DNA of 54,345 nt from Spirochaetales bacterium Spiro_09 (GTDB lineage Bacteria > Spirochaetota > Spirochaetia > Treponematales > Treponemataceae): the NCBI GenBank assembly GCA_001604385.1, contig LVBK01000002.1, positions 1 to 54,345 on the forward strand, read 5' to 3'. Positions 52,171 through 54,345 of the stretch are shown in pieces (positions within the stretch are counted from its first letter, which is position 1; every line of letters starts with the position of its first letter). Both the position numbers and the translations under genes were made by a program. The notes below the pieces were generated by a model. It was given only the letters and a program-made list of their open reading frames with translations, ran no database searches and was not told the origin of the DNA.

Positions 52171-53646
52171 TCAGTTACTCGGTAATACAAATTTCTCGTC
52201 CCCGGTCAGTTCCCGGAGGACGCTTTCCAGCTCCGCACCGGTTACCCAGTAATCGGGAAGAACGCCGATGCCTTCGCCTGCGGAAAACGACAGGTCAAAG
52301 AGAATGGACGCCGGCAGCATAAGCGGGATCTGGCTGTGGGGCAGGACGTACTGCTGCGCGTTCGCGAAGGTGTGGATTCCCGCGCTGTTTTCTCCGATAA
52401 TAGTGACACCCGGTACCTTCCGGATGGCGCACAGTATTTCCGAAGCGGACATGCTCCACCTGTTTATGATGATGATGACTTTCCGCGCGTTTTCTATTTC
52501 CTTTACCGCCCGGGTGCGGAGCGTTCCCCGGTTCCACGCTCTCCGGGGAGAATTCTTCTGTTTCTCTGCTTCGATTTCGGCGGCACGGCGAGTGTTCCGG
52601 TCAGTATCGCTCTGGTCACCCAGATCCCAGACGTTTTGCAGATATGCCTGTGCGGTTCCCGGGGATACAAGCTCGGCGATGTCGGGCACAAAGTTTTGTA
52701 CCTGGCGCGTAAAAAGTATTGCCGGTATCAGGGCCATAGTATTCGTGTAGCCGCCGGTGTTGTTCCTGACATCGATGATGACGGTATTGTCCCGGTTGAG
52801 CATTCTGATATGGCGTTCGACCTCCTGTAAGCGTTTTTTGCCATTCTCGCTTATGATTGCGCTGTCGCTTTGCGCGGAAAAGCTCGGGATACGGAGGTAG
52901 GTGATTCCCCGCTCCGAAGAATGGATGATCCGGTCATCATATTCGTATGCCGGGTAATCCTTGCGCACCGGCACGTTGAGGGTTTTCCCGTCAAAAGGAA
53001 GAAGGAGGGTTTCGGCCGGGGAGGGCGAAAGCGTTCCAAGACGATACCGTTCGCCTTCGGTTGAAAACACCTTGAATAAATGCGCTGCCGCTCCCGTGTA
53101 TTCGGCTCCCTGCTTGATATTTCCATCGGACGGTGAAATGACCCGGTATGCTTCCCCGTGTTTTTCCACAATGACGTCTGAATAATAGTAGTCCTCATGG
53201 GTGAAGGGCGCGTATGCGCGGTCGGCCATTAAATGACCGTCCTGTACGCCTCTGCTGACGGGTATGAGCAGGCGAAGCATGTCAGTGCGGCTAATCCGTA
53301 GTCCCGGCAGTTTGTCCAGTTCCTGGAAGGCATTCTGGAAGTTACTGTCAAAATCCACACCTCGTTGTGTTTTTTGGTATTCGTAGCCCGCATAGGAGGT
53401 TTCAAGAAGATAGCGGAGCATTTCCAGATCCGAGCGAGCCTGTCTTTTTGAAAGAGTGTTCACCTGCCGTCCGCTAAGGCGCGTTTGGATTTTTCGATAC
53501 TCAACCCCGTGTTCCGGTTCGAACCAGGAAGGTTGCCAGTCGGGTTTATGTACGTCCGGTACTTCTTCCGTTTTTTGTGTGCAGGAAGCAATGAAAAAAA
53601 CTGCCGCGCTGCAGAGCAGAAAGAGGGCTTTGTGTGGTGCTGTCAT
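52171..53646 (-). CDS. S41-type peptidase lipoprotein
   Basis: A 491-residue lipoprotein (lipobox FFIASC). The C-terminal half contains an S41 (tail-specific protease-like) core: ITYLRIPSFS, VIIDVRNNTGGYTN and the catalytic-Ser motif WSMSASEIL, followed by GENSAGIH. No PDZ domain is evident. It should act in the periplasm on unknown peptides. GGAG lies about 6 nt before the start. The downstream neighbour on the other strand is the APH-like gene. Confidence 0.82.
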   Translation of the reverse strand: MTAPHKALFLLCSAAVFFIASCTQKTEEVPDVHKPDWQPSWFEPEHGVEYRKIQTRLSGRQVNTLSKRQARSDLEMLRYLLETSYAGYEYQKTQRGVDFDSNFQNAFQELDKLPGLRISRTDMLRLLIPVSRGVQDGHLMADRAYAPFTHEDYYYSDVIVEKHGEAYRVISPSDGNIKQGAEYTGAAAHLFKVFSTEGERYRLGTLSPSPAETLLLPFDGKTLNVPVRKDYPAYEYDDRIIHSSERGITYLRIPSFSAQSDSAIISENGKKRLQEVERHIRMLNRDNTVIIDVRNNTGGYTNTMALIPAILFTRQVQNFVPDIAELVSPGTAQAYLQNVWDLGDQSDTDRNTRRAAEIEAEKQKNSPRRAWNRGTLRTRAVKEIENARKVIIIINRWSMSASEILCAIRKVPGVTIIGENSAGIHTFANAQQYVLPHSQIPLMLPASILFDLSFSAGEGIGVLPDYWVTGAELESVLRELTGDEKFVLPSN

Positions 53647-53665
53647 GTGTGCTCCGTGTATGTAT

Positions 53666-54055
53666 TTATCCGGTAATTTCTATCCGGTTGCCCTCGGGGT
53701 CCAAAATACAGCTTTCAAAGTAGCCGTCTCCGGTTAGCCGTGGCTGGCTTGTCACTCGAACACCGTCATGCTCAAGACGTGATGTCAGATCGATGACTGC
53801 CTCGCGGCTGCCGGCCGACAGGGCAAAGTGGGCAAGGCCGATGAAGTCAGGGCCATCTTCTTTCGCGCCCCGGACTGCCTTTGTCTGCCTCATCAGTTCG
53901 AGGCGCGCTCCACCCTCAAAGCTCAGAAAGTATGATTCAAAGCCCTTTGCGCTGTTCGTGTATTTGTCGTTCGACCGGGCTTTGAAATACCGTACATAAA
54001 AGTCTTTCATCGCTTCCAGGTCCCGCGTCCAGATGGCTATGTGCTCTATGTGCAT
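53666..54055 (-). CDS. VOC-superfamily (glyoxalase-like) protein
   Basis: A 129-residue single VOC module with two beta-alpha-beta-beta-beta units: HIEHIAIWTRDLEAMKDFYVRYF at the start, GLAHFALS in the middle, and SCILDPEGNRIEITG at the end. Metal-ligand positions are present as His4/His5 and Glu in the last strand. It may be a small lyase, dioxygenase or resistance protein; the family is too broad to say. I start at the ATG at 54055 (AAGGACA site). To the right (54056-54345) I see no gene. Confidence 0.82.
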   Translation of the reverse strand: MHIEHIAIWTRDLEAMKDFYVRYFKARSNDKYTNSAKGFESYFLSFEGGARLELMRQTKAVRGAKEDGPDFIGLAHFALSAGSREAVIDLTSRLEHDGVRVTSQPRLTGDGYFESCILDPEGNRIEITG

Positions 54056-54292
54056 GCTGTGTCCTTCTGTATAAGGAGTGTATATCAATCGCGTATTTTT
54101 TAAAGGTTAGTGACGAGAGGTTTCAGTGATTTTGAAATGGACCTTTTCAGGCGCCCCTATGTAGTGATTGACTTGTTGATTAAATGGAATAACAGATTCG
54201 ATCTTCAGTTAATAAAAAATGGCAGGAAGTATCACATTGTTTTTTTCTAGTAAACTTGGAGGAGAACTTGTTAAATAAGGTAAATTTTTTTC

Positions 54293-54321
54293 TTGATACC
54301 CTGTCGGTAGTGTGATAGAGT
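54293..54321 (+). promoter_or_regulatory. Candidate promoter reading off the right end
   Basis: TTGATA (54293-54298) and TAGAGT (54316-54321) are separated by 17 bp, with the same -10 variant as the flavin reductase promoter. It would drive a gene beyond the window. A GGAGGAG at 54258-54264 is followed by only a 15-residue frame. Confidence 0.4.
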
Positions 54322-54345
54322 TTTTTTTAAGAGTCTGTTCCCGGG

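Overview
The window looks like a chromosomal segment of a moderately G+C-rich spirochaete, most likely a Treponema relative. This is inferred from gene content: many small-lipobox lipoproteins, a 7TMR-DISM chemoreceptor, abundant GGDEF/cyclase/hybrid-kinase signalling and short intergenic gaps. No rRNA gene is present to confirm it. Almost everything is packed into short operons with ATGA-type overlaps. There is one tRNA (Gly, anticodon CCC), no CRISPR, no intact IS element and no phage.

Layout. 0.1-5.2 kb: a small lipoprotein, then a four-gene Gld-type ABC operon (ATPase, permease, GldG-like auxiliary protein, DUF4340-like partner). 5.2-9.2 kb: an array of G+C-rich 19-bp palindromic tandem repeats just before a YtcJ-type amidohydrolase, then a CHASE-GGDEF diguanylate cyclase and an acyl-ACP thioesterase. 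9.2-11.5 kb: a RIO-type kinase with a long leader, divergent from a DUF898 membrane protein. 11.6-15.7 kb: a coupled pair, a CDP-glycerol glycerophosphotransferase-like protein with a membrane LDPGTGS segment, followed by an unusual fusion of a YidC/Oxa1-like domain to an LtaS/sulfatase-type domain. 15.8-22.9 kb: a copper-homeostasis island (unknown lipoprotein, CopA ATPase, histidine kinase, response regulator, CsoR, HMA-TauE/SafE-cupredoxin protein) with two CsoR-like operators embedded in promoters. 23.0-31.0 kb: the alpha-2-macroglobulin/PBP1C pair. 31.1-34.2 kb: tRNA-Gly, a GNAT protein and a lipoprotein flavocytochrome-type reductase. 34.4-43.5 kb: a 7TM chemoreceptor, a convergent dioxygenase/YdeI-like pair marked by three copies of one 18-bp element, a hybrid kinase coupled to a REC-adenylate cyclase, and a hemerythrin-GGDEF protein. 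43.6-47.6 kb: a sugar-binding lipoprotein, LytS/YesM-type kinase and YesN/AraC-type regulator forming a sensing operon with no transporter. 47.8-48.7 kb: a graveyard holding a leucine-rich-repeat tail, a structured repeat and a broken VapBC toxin-antitoxin pair. 48.9-54.1 kb: a PTPS/QueD-family protein lacking the usual catalytic Cys, a nitroreductase, a GNAT protein, an APH-type kinase, an S41-type lipoprotein and a VOC protein.

How the genes fit together. The most novel-looking unit is the 11.6-15.7 kb pair, which I infer makes or modifies a glycerol-phosphate-type surface polymer using a membrane-embedded YidC-like scaffold. The copper island combines a cytoplasmic metal-responsive repressor, a membrane two-component sensor and export/buffering proteins. 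Several independent circuits (CHASE-GGDEF, hemerythrin-GGDEF, REC-cyclase, binding protein-LytS-YesN, 7TM-MCP) make this a sensory-rich region. Residue numbers are counted from the start codon chosen here; nothing was checked against a database.
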